Assembly: GCF_963678635.1 (NCBI RefSeq)
Contig: NC_087066.1
Coordinates: 17,481,275-17,545,274, forward strand
Source of the DNA: Symsagittifera roscoffensis
Lineage: Eukaryota > Xenacoelomorpha > Acoela > Convolutidae
Direction of reading: 5' to 3'
Length of the DNA: 64,000 bases
Shown: piece by piece, positions 42,587 to 55,445 of the stretch
How positions within the stretch are numbered: the first letter of the stretch is position 1
Layout of the letters: every line of letters begins with the position of its first letter
Notes under the pieces: model-generated
What the model was told of the DNA's origin: nothing
What the model saw: only the letters and a program-made list of their open reading frames with translations
The model's database searches: none
Program-made: the position numbers and the translations under genes

Positions 42587-42934
42587 CCTGTTCTCGATTA
42601 TAATGTGGTAGCCATCTAATCATACTATCCATCTACCAATATAACTCTGATCCATCGAGTATGTCTACAACCAGGATAACGCTCTGTTGTCCATGCGTAA
42701 CTTAAACTTAGCGCTCCCCAAGTATTCGCGGTACTTTTCCGCGAATGTGACTACCGCAAACATTTCTGCTTTCGGTGCACCATATTTCATCTCAGTGTCA
42801 CTTAACACTTTGCTGCCATATGCAATGGGACGGAGAACTATTCTTCCATTCCCTTCCTGCTCCTGATGCAGTATTTCTGAGATGGCTACTACTGATGCGT
42901 CTGTGTCAAGAACATACATGCCCTTCTCAAACAT
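42581..42934 (-). pseudogene. pol: RNase H domain, copy 2
   Basis: Counterpart of 23,350-23,703: YVLDTDAS, GAPKAEMFAVV and LRMDNRALSWL blocks. No differences seen. Confidence 0.82.
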
Positions 42935-43851
42935 GCCGCTTTATGTTCTCGAAGGCAGCTTGTGCTTCTTCGTTCCATTCCAACTTCTTTCCTTTGTTGC
43001 GCATCAGCTTCTGCATTTGATACACCTTGTCTGCATATCCTTTTATGAACTCACGGTAATAATTGGCGAATCCTAGGAAACTCATGAGTTGTTTGTCCGT
43101 TCTGGGAGCCTTCCATGTCAACACAGCCTCTACTGCTTCCGGGTCCCGCCTCACGCTATGCCTGTCCACCATTCCTCCTAGATACTTGATTGAATCCCTG
43201 TGAATCTCACGCTTCGATGGTTTGCATATCAAGCCTGCTGTCTTTGTGCAGCAAAAGACCTCCTCGAGGCGATCAATGTGGTCTTCCAGGGTAGGTGTTG
43301 CTATGACCACGTCATCCACATAACACATCACAAGGTTACTGTACTTCTTCGTCACTCTGGTCAAAGCCTGAGACCTCAATCTTTGAAAAGTGGCCGTTGC
43401 ATTGCACAAGCCGAGGGGCATCCTCATCTACTGGTACAAACACAATTCAAATACGAATCCGGTCTTCTCTCTGTCCTTCTTCCGCAGAGGGACCTGCCAG
43501 AAGGCAGAACCCAAGTCCAGTGTGGTGAAGAAATTGGCGTCACCAAGTTTCGAGAGCCTCTCGTCTATTCGCGGTATCGGGTACGCATCTTTTATTGTCA
43601 CCACGTTCAAGTAACGAAAGTCGCAATAGAACCTAAGCTGCCCCCTTTTTTTTGCCATGACTACCCCGCAAGCCCACGGCGATTTCGAGGGTTCTATAAT
43701 GTTGTATTCGAGCAACATTTCTATTTCTGCTCGGCACGCTTCCGATTTATGTGGCGTCATCCGTCTTGCGCCTTCTCTATGGGGAACGGCGCTTTCCTGT
43801 AGTTCGATTTCATGTTCGACGAAGTTACAACAACCAATATCCGCCTTATAT
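42927..43851 (-). pseudogene. pol: Reverse transcriptase domain, copy 2
   Basis: Counterpart of 23,696-24,620: FFTTLDLGSAFW, the TAG in place of Trp at 43,425-43,427, and YVDD at about 43,311-43,324. No differences seen. Confidence 0.88.
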
Positions 43852-44353
43852 TTTGAAAATACATCCGCATTCCGATTTAAAAGCGCCCGTAATGATTCAA
43901 AATCTCGCCTATTTTCTCTTTTAAGTGTTTTGTTTCTGGCAAAACCGGTCTCTCAGATTCTAGTTCATATGACGAGGGGCGTTCAGGAAAATTCGAGCAG
44001 CTCGACAAGCCGTCGTCCGTTTCGGATTTCATTGAAAACCATTTATGAATAGATTTAAATTCATTAATTATTTTTTAAATTATATCTTTGTTGGCATGAT
44101 AAGGGCAGTCTTTCACACTATATCTCTTCAAGTTTTGTGTCTCTTCATAGTCGGTCCTCATCGGCAAAGCGTAAACAAGTTTGTTTCCACGCTGGATTGA
44201 AACTGTGGTGTCCAGTATGTTCAATGACACACTGACACACAGTCCTTTTCGAGTTATCGAGAAGCTCCGGCTTAAAATCACTGAACTTTGACTATTTGGG
44301 TTCGGTACCAAACAAACCTGTTTACTATCACTTAAAGAATTCAAATTTCTCAT
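43852..44353 (-). pseudogene. pol: Protease-RT spacer, copy 2
   Basis: Counterpart of 24,621-25,122. Three substitutions within 20 bp (44,157-44,176) change LGYALPMTTD to LVYALPMRTD, the densest cluster of differences between the two copies. Confidence 0.5.
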
Positions 44354-44395
44354 TCTAAAAATTTCTACTACAGCTTGCCCTGGCTTTAGTTTTAC

Positions 44396-44831
44396 CTATC
44401 TATCTAAAAAGATTGGTACCTTGTCTTGATCTGGTATTATTTTATTAATTGGTTTCTTAACATAGTTCCGGTCCGGGTTTCTAATCCTTATTAGACCGTT
44501 GTTCAAGTCAATCATCACTTCGAAATTCCTGACAAAATTTCTGCCCAAGATGAACTGGTCGGAGTCGTCCAAACTCTCTACCACCAGGAAGTTCATCCAA
44601 AGATCCTGTCCTCCCACGTGGAGGACCGTTATTGGTGTTTTTGCGGCTACGTAAATCGCTCTCCGATTGGCTGCAGTCAGTCGGAGATTCGTCGGACTTA
44701 GGTCTTCCCTCGTGAAGCCCATTCTTTCCTAAGTTTTCATCGGCATCACGCTCACTACCGCTCCTGTGTCCAGAAGCCCTGTGACTCCGAAGAGTCACAT
44801 CTGCTTCGTATCTAATGTAAACCGCGTCTTG
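44396..44831 (-). pseudogene. pol: Aspartic protease, copy 2
   Basis: Counterpart of 25,165-25,600 with DTG, the following TAG, and QFILGRNF. One substitution (about 44,607) gives HVGGQD instead of HVGGHD and removes a stop in an overlapping, non-coding frame. Confidence 0.8.
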
Positions 44832-45921
44832 CTGCATCATGGCATCATGGCCAATTCTGCGGAGCTTAAGTTCTTCCTGTCTCAAATGGATCTGCCCCAT
44901 TTGGTCGCTATCTGTTGTGACGTAGGTCCTAGTGCAGAATCTTATCCCATCAACGTTCAACATCACTTGGAGTTTCTTCGTTCGAGGGCCACCCAACGTC
45001 AACAACGCTCGTACAGCCCTCGACTCAGTGCGTGGCTCTAATTGTCTCAGATAATCTACATATGTGTCTAATATCATCATAGAGAACTCTGAAGGTTCAC
45101 TTAGGTTCCTGATCACCTGCCCCGCAACTGAAATTATTCACTGTAATCTGCTTCCTTGTGGCACCATCCCGAACGTCTGCCCAGAGATCACATTTAGTTT
45201 CATGCTCAAACTACTCGGTGTTTTCGTTTCTTCGACTTCTGATGCCTCGAGGGCGTTTAGCCTTTCCTGAATTTTCTCATTCTCTAGTTCGAGCTTCACC
45301 TTCTGTTCGATCTCGTTCGTCACCAATTCCTGCTGGACTCTATTTAGAGCATCCCTCGTATAGTCGTTCTTGAAGTCATCCACTGCAGTCACCGGTTCCG
45401 GTTCAGGTATCTCTTCCGTTACCGCCTGCATCTTCTTCGTTACCAGCTCTTGCGGTTTTTCTTTTCTGCGTGCCTCCGCTTCACTCAACAGGCGAGCCTT
45501 GCTAGCTTTCACACCCGATAAAACTTTCTCATGCCTTGGATGCTGGATGTCTGCTACAGCATCCCAGAATTGTGGACAATCCGATTTAAAATGACCTTCC
45601 AAGTTACAAAAGAAACACCTTGGGCCGAATTTCGCAATTACTCCTCTCATGAATTCTTCATTATCGACCTCTGACGCATCTTCATCCTCGAGGCTAAAGC
45701 CTATTGCTTTCATGCCCTGTTTTTAAGTTGGGCATGCTGACACATGATGGTCCGTCGAACTGCAATTTGCACAAGAGCATCTCTTGTTCATATCGTCCCT
45801 TGGTTTGTACCAGTTGTTTCCTTGGTTGCTGGTCCGTTGTTAAATTTGCCATAACTGTTCTTGTAGATCCAGATCTCGATGGAGGCTTCAGCAAAAGAAA
45901 TTCTTTTGAATTGAGTTTCAA
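44604..45921 (-). pseudogene. gag: gag C-terminus with two CCHC knuckles, copy 2
   Basis: Counterpart of 25,373-26,690: CANCSSTDHHVSAC, TAA, CFFCNLEGHFKSDC, coiled-coil-like part, TGA at about 45,135. Confidence 0.8.
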
Positions 45922-48152
45922 CTCCTCTGGTGTTGGCGCATTGGTTCAGAGTGGTGTGTAATGTGTCGCTAACCTTGTTCGAAGCTGATCAATCTTCACA
46001 CCATCGATGAATTTTGAGGCTACTGCCAGGTTCTTCCTTCTGTTTGAATCATCTGGTTGGCTACGCCTTCTCAGCATCTCCAAATTGTCTAGAACTTGTC
46101 TATCATCTCATGTTCAAGTTGCCTCCGCTTCTCGAAGCGCTTCATTGCTTGGTGTCCTTGCACCCTTGAGCCGAAACGATTTAACAAGATTTCAAAGATT
46201 TTCTCAGTAGTATCCCGCTGGTATTGCTTTTTGGCCATCACACAGTTTAGGGCTGTCCCTTCCAAGTTGGTGGTAAGAACACTGCATTCTTGTCTTTCTG
46301 ACAAGTCCTCCTCTTCAAAATGCAATTTGATAAGCTCTATCCAGGTATCAATACAGCCATCAGATTCGTCTTTATAGCATCTTGGTTTCTTAAAAACCCT
46401 TCTGGACTTTTCAATACATTCATTGGTTCTAGATAACTTCGTAAGAAATGTTTCCAAAGACCTGTTCAGAGGTTCAAAGGCTGTGGCCATTGATGTAGCG
46501 TCTCTTGAATACCCAGCCTGAGTATCATTGCCCCCTGATAAGGGCTCTAGATTTTCCCTCCTGCCCGCATCGCTGCGATTGTTTCTTCCTTGACTCGCAT
46601 GAATCCTGTTCCTGGAATCCCATCACAGTCGCTTGTGTAGCTTGCGTCGATCGTTTGTTTGAGGTCTCTCTGTTGCCAGTTGAACTTCCTCTGATGTTTG
46701 GACCCCGTGTTGTAGTGTCCCCTGTGGCATAGTTTGATGAACTGTCCCTTCCTCTAGTGGATCCATATGTTCTTCACCTGTTCTGTTGTTCATTGAAATT
46801 CACTCTCGGCTCTCTGCTGGGTTCTCCCGAGTTCGGTTCCCCATTTTTTGACTCACTCCTGCTGCCTAATAGCCCGTCCAACCTATCCATGATAGCCTGA
46901 GTTCGCCTCTCCATCATCGCATCTATCTTCTTGTCAAGAGTCCCAAGAGTCTGCTCTTTTTGAATTCTCAAATTCTCCATGTCGTCTCTCAATCGTAGCT
47001 CTCTCTCTCTCTCTGCTCAGCTTCCCTCGTCATTCGCGACAAGTTGTTCGCCAAGTGTTCATCCGTTCTCTCCTTCAATCGTTTTCGCTTCTACTAACTT
47101 CCTGTCTGTTGCGGTTGATCTCTTGCAGATTTTCTCTCTCGACGTGGACTGCCCTTTTTAGTTCACTTATTCTTAAGGACATCTAATCATTCTGTTCTCC
47201 TATGCTGAACACTATGTTGGTCAAAGCTTCTTCAATTGATGCTCCGTTATCCACTAGTGGCGTCACAAGTGGCGGTGTCACCTTGTCGATTCCAGGTAGT
47301 TTCATGCTGGTCGAGACTCGGGTTTTGATTCTCTGCCTCGACGTCTTTTCATGATCCACTTCTGGATCCGCAGGTACATTACATAGCCCTGTGTTTCTAT
47401 TCCTCGAAGTTCGCATTTCCGAATTCGCCATATTCACAAAGTCTCCTGACTGGCCTGATCCGTTTTTGGTCTCGCTTATTGTCCTCACTACACCAAACTG
47501 GTCATGGTGCCAGTCTCTCTATTGGTGTATGCGTCATATTCTTGAGTCGAACTATTGAGACTGACTCGAGATCCAAAGTCATCTTGCTCGTCATCGTCCT
47601 CTTCTTCTTCCTGGGTTTCTGCTTCATCGCCTGTACCCGATTGCATGGTAACTGGAAAGAAGTTTCCGAAAGTGACCTTCACTCTTTCTGAAAACGATGA
47701 GGACGTTGCCGGTTTCTCCGTCACGCCAAGCATCATGGTATTGTCTGTGGGTGATATTGTACTCGCCACATTTTCAGTAGAGAAATCGGACAGTTCCGAC
47801 ATCTCTTCTCGGTCCATGGTCCCGGTGGAAGTGGCAAAATCTTGGCCTTGTTCTACCGGCGTAGATTCACTCCCAATCTTCTGTTTCCTCTCCCTTCCGC
47901 TTCATGTCCCTCCTGGTTCTCATTCATGGCAGGGTCCGGATAGACCTCTACCTCTAACCTTGCCTTCTGTCCTTCTGAGTACTTTTGACACCTGGTTTCA
48001 ACCATTAAGCCTGAAACTTTCTTCCTTTTGTTGGTCCGGGTTCGTGTAATCCTTTCCACAAAATGGTCGTTCATTGCTTTTCTCTGTTTCTCTGGTATGA
48101 ATTTCCTGGAGCTATCACTTAGTTTAGGTATCCTTGACTTGTCTAGACTCAT
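45922..48152 (-). pseudogene. gag: gag N-terminus, coiled coil and capsid, copy 2
   Basis: Counterpart of 26,691-28,921 with the Met at 48,152 and the same frameshifts and stop after HEMIDKF (46,089). No differences seen. Confidence 0.82.
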
Positions 48153-49063
48153 TTTCAATTTATCACCTCTTACTGCCTGTACACGCAATTCGATTGCTAG
48201 AGTCCTTTTAGTCGGACTACTGATAACAATAACACAACACAATAAATTTCAAAAGTTTCACTTAAATAGTGACCACGAATCCTTGTATGTTATCACAGTA
48301 CATCGTGTATGCAATTTATTCGCAATAATCGATTATTAGTTGTAAGATATGAAGCTAGCACAGTATGATGATATCACTTTTTTCCAAAAGATAGTGTTTT
48401 CACTACCCAATCAAGGACAAATATTTTGATTTGAAACCAAAGTGAAATAAAATGAGAATATTTTCAATAAAAAATGTATGTGTTTTGTACTTTAGTCAGT
48501 CGCAATGTAATAGTCGAATTTGTTTCCAAAGAAAGAGCTTTTCCTGCTTGGTGCTGCACCAAACAGACAAAACTTGAAGGCAGTAATTTTCTCGAGTGGG
48601 CGTCTATTGCACCCACCGAGTCCTGTGTTACCTATCTGCCTTCGGATTGCCCGAGCTAGACCTACAAAAATCCTCAGGGTAATCACTTTTCCCAAAAACG
48701 ATTTGGATTTCAATCCACACAGATCAATTACAAACTCTTGTTCAGATCACACTTAGTGTCGCGAATATCCCAGTTTAGACTTGTTGTGTTTTGGGCTTGT
48801 CTTTTATAAAAAAGCAAGTTACCAGTGCAGTCACTGGTTCCTGGCCTGTCTCTTAATCACCTAACACCTTTCACTATTTTCTTTTCTTCTGTCTACTTAA
48901 GTTTTAACTAAATAGTACCCCTCCGGATTGGCAAAAACAGTACCCCTCCGGATTGGCAAAAGTAGTACTCCTCCGGATTGGCAAAAACAAGACCCCTCCG
49001 GATTGGCAAAAATAATACCCCTCCGGATTGGCAAAAAACAAGACCCTTCCGGATTGGCAAAAT
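48153..49063 (-). other. Leader, hairpin module and 25-bp repeat array of element B, copy 2
   Basis: Leader 48,153-48,913 with the hairpin module at 48,591-48,684; six CCTCCGGATTGGCAAAA units at 48,914-49,063. One substitution at about 48,852 relative to copy 1. Confidence 0.6.
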
Positions 49064-51745
49064 TGGGGTCGACTATGGTTTTCTGGTTTCCTTAGCCTCC
49101 CTTTTTGTCTAGAACAATGTAAAAATGCCTTATTCAACCGTTACTTTCCTTTAGTAGGGGTGTAAGGGCTTTCCAAAAAAAAATTATAATACGTGAAGGG
49201 ACTACCCTCCCGAATTAGTGAGTTTGCTAAGAACAATCTGAAAAAAATTTCACGCTTATTTTTTTGATTAATTGATATTTTAAGGAGTAAGCTTACCTAA
49301 TTTCTGATCTACTGATACCAAGATTAGCCGGATTTGTCCAGTTGTTCCAAAGTTATTAACCAAAACGTCTTTTTTCTAAAATCAAAAAAATTTCTCTCTT
49401 ATAGGTTCCTCTTAACTTTTTTTCGCAATTCTGTTCTTTTTGACCTAAAAACTATTGATCCAAGCTCAGAAGGCCTATACTCTTCTAGTTCAATGCAAAA
49501 AACCCGATCTAAAACAATCCAGCTGAAAAAAAATTGCCAAAAACAATGCTAATTGGACCCTTCCTTATTGATGAATCCACTAAATCAAACACGTTAAGTT
49601 CGATTTCACTGTAACCCGGAAGGTTATCGACAAACGGATTTCAAAACCTGTCAATTCACCAGTGAACGTTGTTCGAAAATCAATTTTTACTGTCCTAACT
49701 CGAAAATTTCAAAAAAAAAATTTTTTGTAGCGTTTCGTTTTTTCAAAATTCAAGAAAATTCGGTTTTTGGTATCCAATTAATTCCAACCACTTTTGAACT
49801 AAACTTCACCTGTTCTAGCTATTATACTAGTACATTTACGATGTAACTCACTAGTTTAGCGCTTTTTTCCGTATCAAAAATATCGATATCTCAAAAATCG
49901 CGATTTGTGGGGGGGGGGTCGAAATATCGCTATTTTGACCCTAAAAACCAATCTGATTACTGTGTTTTTCACTGAAAAACGATATAGGAGTATTAATATA
50001 GGCTGTATAAATAGTAATACTAGTAATATTATACCCCTCTGGGTTTGTTCAACATCTGAATTAAGGTGCTTAACTCGGAAATTCGCAGTTCGGTGAGGGG
50101 TCACTACAGTGCAGTCCTTGTCGAGCCCCCCACAGAGTAATATCTTACTTTTTGTACCAAAAGGGATACAAAACTTTTAACGATACCCAACAGTCGATTG
50201 TTGTTGTCCTTGAGCCCCTTCTTGTCGCTCCTCGAACTGCTTGCCGGATCAGTCTTCTTCTCTAATCCCGAGACCCCTCCGGATTGAGTGCAAATTAGCA
50301 TTAACGTGCTTAAATACTCAACTAACCCTATAGTACAAGCACCAAAAGCGGGCCACAAAATTGATCGTAACGATATTGACTGATGTAAATGCCTGTAACA
50401 GTAAAATGTCTAAAAACAATAAACGAGAGGGTCGGATCACATCACGTTTGGGGGGATGATTTCTACTGATTTTATACTTTTTTTTTTTACTGTTTTTGGT
50501 TTTTTCGGTTATTTTTTTGAATGTTTTTTGTTTTTCTTAGGTGCTATACTACTTTTTGTTTGGTGTCTTGTATGTCTTTAAGTGTTTTTGGTCACATACT
50601 ACTCAGGAAATGAAGGGACGGCCAATCCCCCCACCCTTCCTGGAACGTGATTTTTCGGTCTTAATTAGCTTAAAAAAGCTATTGACGGGAATACGGAAGG
50701 CTTCCGCGTTCCGAACTACCCTTCCGCCCCGGTGGTTAGGGCGTTGTTTTGAGCATCTGCTCGGCGCGGAGTGCTCGTTAACGGTTCTGCCGGTCATGAT
50801 GTTAGAGAAAAATAACACCCAGGGGCGCCATAAAAGCATCTATGTATTATTCGCCCGGAATTACATATCGAAGGAAAATAAAGCTAGGTTCTAAAACGAC
50901 TGGTTAGCGTCTAAACACAGCTCTACATGCTTTTACTGGCTTTGCCAAAGCTAGTTCTTTTGGTGATATTCCTAACATCGGGTCGACAAAACGTTACTGC
51001 TTTCCGGCTTCGACCAGAACGCTCAAATTAGGTTAATTATATGCAAAAAAAGTGAGCTCATGGCTGGGTCTCAGTATCCCCAGACCATGAGGTCACTCCT
51101 AAAAACAGGGCTACTACTATTTATTATATTACTATTGTTTTTGTTCAGTAAATAAAAATAATCACCTTCATCGAAGGTGGATCAACCCTTTCCCTCACTC
51201 CTAGCTTCTCATTCTCTGAAAATGAATCTAGATGTTAATTAAATTTAACTCAGGACATGACCAGGAAGCTAAAAGTTCACATATAACAGTTTGAGTTCTG
51301 GGCTCGAGACCCCTCTGGATTCTGGAATCCCGGGAAATAGCATCCTATTTCTTGCCGTAAGGCTAGACACGCCGTCCCAACACCCTTCCCTTTTCTCGGG
51401 TTCTATGTTGTAACGATTGTAGCGGCACAATAGTTACAACTCGGAATGGTTCCTGACAATCTCCAATTATAATTTCAATCTGTTGTCGTTTTTTGGAAGT
51501 TGTTTCCACTGTAACTATTATTGTTGTGATTCGCCGTTTCAGTGTGTGCGAAATATAAAAAGGTTAAGTGTCGTTGACGTCCAATTCGAAATTTTAAAAA
51601 TATGCATGACAGTTAAAACTAACCCTTCCCGATTTGTCCAATCGTTCAAATAACGTCGCTAATCCATTAAAACCATAGATGTTCTTTTTCTGATCGATAA
51701 AAATTTGATTGCGAAACAGAATTTTCGTACATTCTGGTCGAATGT
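49064..51745 (-). repeat. 5' LTR of element B, copy 2
   Basis: Counterpart of 29,833-32,513. Outer end TGACATTCGACC (minus) at 51,745, inverted repeat at 51,407-51,440, donor-like GTAAGC at about 49,293-49,302. It differs at about 49,837 and at 50,669-50,675 (one substitution and one extra A). Confidence 0.65.
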
Positions 51746-52560
51746 CACAATTTTTGGTCTAAACCAAGTTAAAAAGTTAAATTTTACCAGGTGAAGGGTC
51801 CGTACATTCCGCCTAATACAATGCAAGACAATACGGCCTCTAACTCGGGCATACGCCCGGAGCAGAGGGTTCGTCGCTGAAAAGTTTGCTAATCAAGATG
51901 GTCTTGCACAACAGGCGCAGCCAGGAGCGCCAAAAAAACTTCTATATACCATTCGCCCAGACATTTCACAGTCACCGAGTGTAGAGAAAGTATCTATTGA
52001 CGACTGGCTGACGTCAGTTACCTCAGTTCGACTCGTTTGTAACCGTCTTGACCAGTCTGTTTTTGGTTTGTTAAGGGCTAAGTGAGAATTTACCATTTTC
52101 AGGCCATCAGCCGCACGACTTTTGATCAGCTTTCGTTTAGATGCAAAATTAACCACATAGCTAGGAAAGGGGCTCGAGGGTGAACTTGGATGAAATCTGG
52201 GTTCACGAAAAAGAAATTTTAACAAATGGGATATTGTTATTAATATGTTATAATTATTATATTAATCAAAATGCTGCATGACAGTTTCCTGATTGAATAG
52301 GACAAAAGAAATTTTAAATTACTAGCTTAAAAAGCAAAATTTTCATGGTACAGGTGTGTGCAGGTTTTGATTGCAGTTTAGCGATAGTGTGAAAATTTTA
52401 CATGGCTGTGAATTTTGGGGTGTAGATAAACTTAAGTTTGCTGCAAACTTCTGTAAATGACCACTGGCACTGTACCTTGAGCAATACTCGGGTTTCTGGG
52501 GATTCACTGACAGACAACAGCACGCGATGAGGACATCGATCTTGAGTCCGGGGAGTATGT
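51746..52560. other. Spacer between the heads of elements B and C, copy 2
   Basis: Counterpart of 32,514-33,330, AT-rich, no gene seen. Confidence 0.4.
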
Positions 52561-53960
52561 GCCAGTCGGTCATATCTAGAAGTTTGACCTTGAGGAATAC
52601 GAAATAATTAGTTCTGGGATGAAGTTTAAATTTTCAAAAATTCGAATTGAGCCTGTCGTGCTCAGTTTTCTCGCGACAACTGAAAACATCAGAAATGAAA
52701 GCAGAACGACCAAATCGCAAGGGCGGGAAAGTGACAGAAAAAACAGCGGGAAATTGCTATTCGCAATTTTCGAGATTATAATAAAACACGAGAGTAGAGC
52801 TGTCCTATCTTGATATAGGAGACAGAGTGATTACGAAAGAAGATCGAAATTCAGCTGAATCAGAGTGAACCTTCAGTGGAAAGGTAGACAACTGAAGTCT
52901 CTCAATGGTTCAGAACTAAAACTGTATTCTCAAGTTAAAACTCATTTCCTTCGATTGGAATTCATTGATAGAAAACTTCTCGAGTTATATTCAGTTATAT
53001 TTATGCTAGAGTTACTACTTAGCTCAATTACTCTGATTCTCAAGTGTGCTGCTATGTAAGTACCTAATTTAATTTTCCCGAGTGTATTTTATGATAAGTA
53101 TGTTGAGGTAAGGCGAGTTTTAGGTTGATCCATCTGAAATGGACCAAAGTTCCACTGTCCATTAAAAAGTAACTTATCGGATTGTTCCGACCCTGTTTTT
53201 AACGGTGTTCGTGTATTTTGGGTATTTTGAGACCTAAGTATGGGACGTTCTTATTTTCTAGAGTGGGAGGGGTATTTTGGTAGTGGCCTTTAAGCTGTAA
53301 CGGGTTCTAGTCTCATGTCGAAAATGAACCGAATTGGCTCCGACCGTTTTGAGGTAGAAAAACACAAGAGATAGTGTCCCTGACTCCTGGGCCAATAGTT
53401 ATAGGGCCTATTTTTCGTTAACCTCATATGTGACTTGAATAGGCGACTGTTACATAGTGTTTTTATGGCGCTCCTGGGTGTTTTTACGTAATCATGACTA
53501 CGGAGTCGAACCCACTTGACGCAGCTCCGGGCTACATGCCCATTCTAGAGTACCGGTAGTACGGTTCAGCGGGAATGTGTAAACCTTCCGGTTGTACCGT
53601 GATAGCTTTTTAAGAAAAATTGAGAAAACTTCCCGCAACGCTCTCCGAACGAGGCTTAGCTAACCGAGTAAAGGGGGTAGCTAGGGGGGACGAAAAAACG
53701 AGCAAAAGACAAAAAGCGAAACAAAAACCGAAAAAGAATAGAAAAAGGAACAAAAAACCATAAAACAAAAATGACAGTGACTTTGACACCAGATTAGTTG
53801 GATCAAACCTTTATATTAATTACACAGTATACCCATACTGTTTTATAAGACCGATCGTTTCGATCAACCTAGCAATCTAACCTAATCCAGCAACCTCATT
53901 AGGTGCCCAAGTGGGGGGCGTTGTTAAGGGTTTTCAGATAGCTTGCAACTTAGCTGGACA

Positions 53961-54214
53961 ACTAGGAGACTTGACTGGAAGAGGTTACCAGCCGAGTGGG
54001 AAAGTGGTTCACAAGGATTGAACTGAACCACTAGGAGACTTGACTGGAAGAGGTGACCAGCCGAGTGGGAAAGTGGTTCACAAGGATTGAGCTGAACCAC
54101 TAGGAGACTTGAGTGGAAGATGTGACCAGCCGAGTGGGAAAATGGTTCACAAGGATTGAGCTGAACCGCTAGGAGACTTGACTGGAAGAGGTGACCAGCC
54201 AAGTGGGAAAGTGG
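53961..54214. repeat. Four 69-bp tandem repeats in LTR of element C, copy 2
   Basis: Same units as at 34,729-34,982, with no differences seen. Confidence 0.85.
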
Positions 54215-55445
54215 TGCTGGTGTCAGGTGGAGTGCACGTCAAAAGGACAACCAGCACGGGACCGGTACAACAAGAGGAGGACGCACAGGGGGTTCTCAAG
54301 TTGGACAAATGGGTATCGTTAAAATCCACATTACATTATAGGAAATAAGTGTAAAATTGGATAAGCGGAAACCCCATTGTTTTGAGGAAGTTTTTACTCA
54401 AGCAGGCCTGGAAACAGGTTTAGCACCCGGCGCTAAAGGGAATTTTCGGCTTAAGAGGGGGGCTAAAGAGGGGAGAGGTTAGACGGGGGGCTGGTTAAGT
54501 TAAAGATTGGTGGTTGTAAAGTGTAAAAAAGGGGGACACATTAGAGTAACTAATTGATCGGTATCGTCGATTTAGATACATTAGATTCTTACACGCGTCG
54601 GTTATAAGAAGCGGATATCCAAATTTAACATCCAATTAAGGTAGGTACCATGGTCGGATTGGTAGGGGGAACGGACATAGACAGTGTTTGTGATACCCCA
54701 TAAGATCGCTAGCAGGGGGGAGGAAAACGCGTGGCAATCGGGTACCAGACGTTTTTTTTCGGATAAAGGTTGACATCTGTCGGTTTTTAAAATTTTTCCT
54801 GTCAACATTTTTATGTTTTAGTGAGAATTTGTTATTGGTATTTGAACGAACAGGTGATCACAAAATATTTGCGAAGAAGTTGGGTTTCAAACTGCCTGAG
54901 GCAACGAAAGGGAGATAAACACAGGGGGTCAGTATTTGAAGCTTTTGTCCATTAAGATAGGGTTTTTGGAAATTTTTTTTTTACTAGAGCTCAAGTGATG
55001 GTACACGGTACAGTGGTTCAAGAGGCCCGACAACGAAGAGGAAGAAATCCTACGATCCAGACACTTGGTGACAAGTCTTGGGACAGTACCGAAGAAATCT
55101 TGGGACAGTGCAGTCTGGGGACGGTCTTGGAGCAGTGCAGTCTTGGGCTCATCTCTCTGTTTTTAAAATTTTTCCTGTCAAAATTTTTACGTTTTGGTGA
55201 GAATTTGTTATTGGTATTTGAACGAACAGGTGATCACAAAATACCTGCGAAGAAGTTGGGTTTCAAATTGCCTGAGGCGACGAAAGGGAGATAAACACAG
55301 GGGGGTCAGTATTTGAAGCTTTTGGCCATTAAGATAGGGTTTTTGGAAATTTATTTTTACTAGAGCTCAAGTGATGGTACACGGTACAGTGGTTCAAGAG
55401 TCCCGACAACGAAGAGGAAGAAATCCTACGATCCAGACTCTTGGT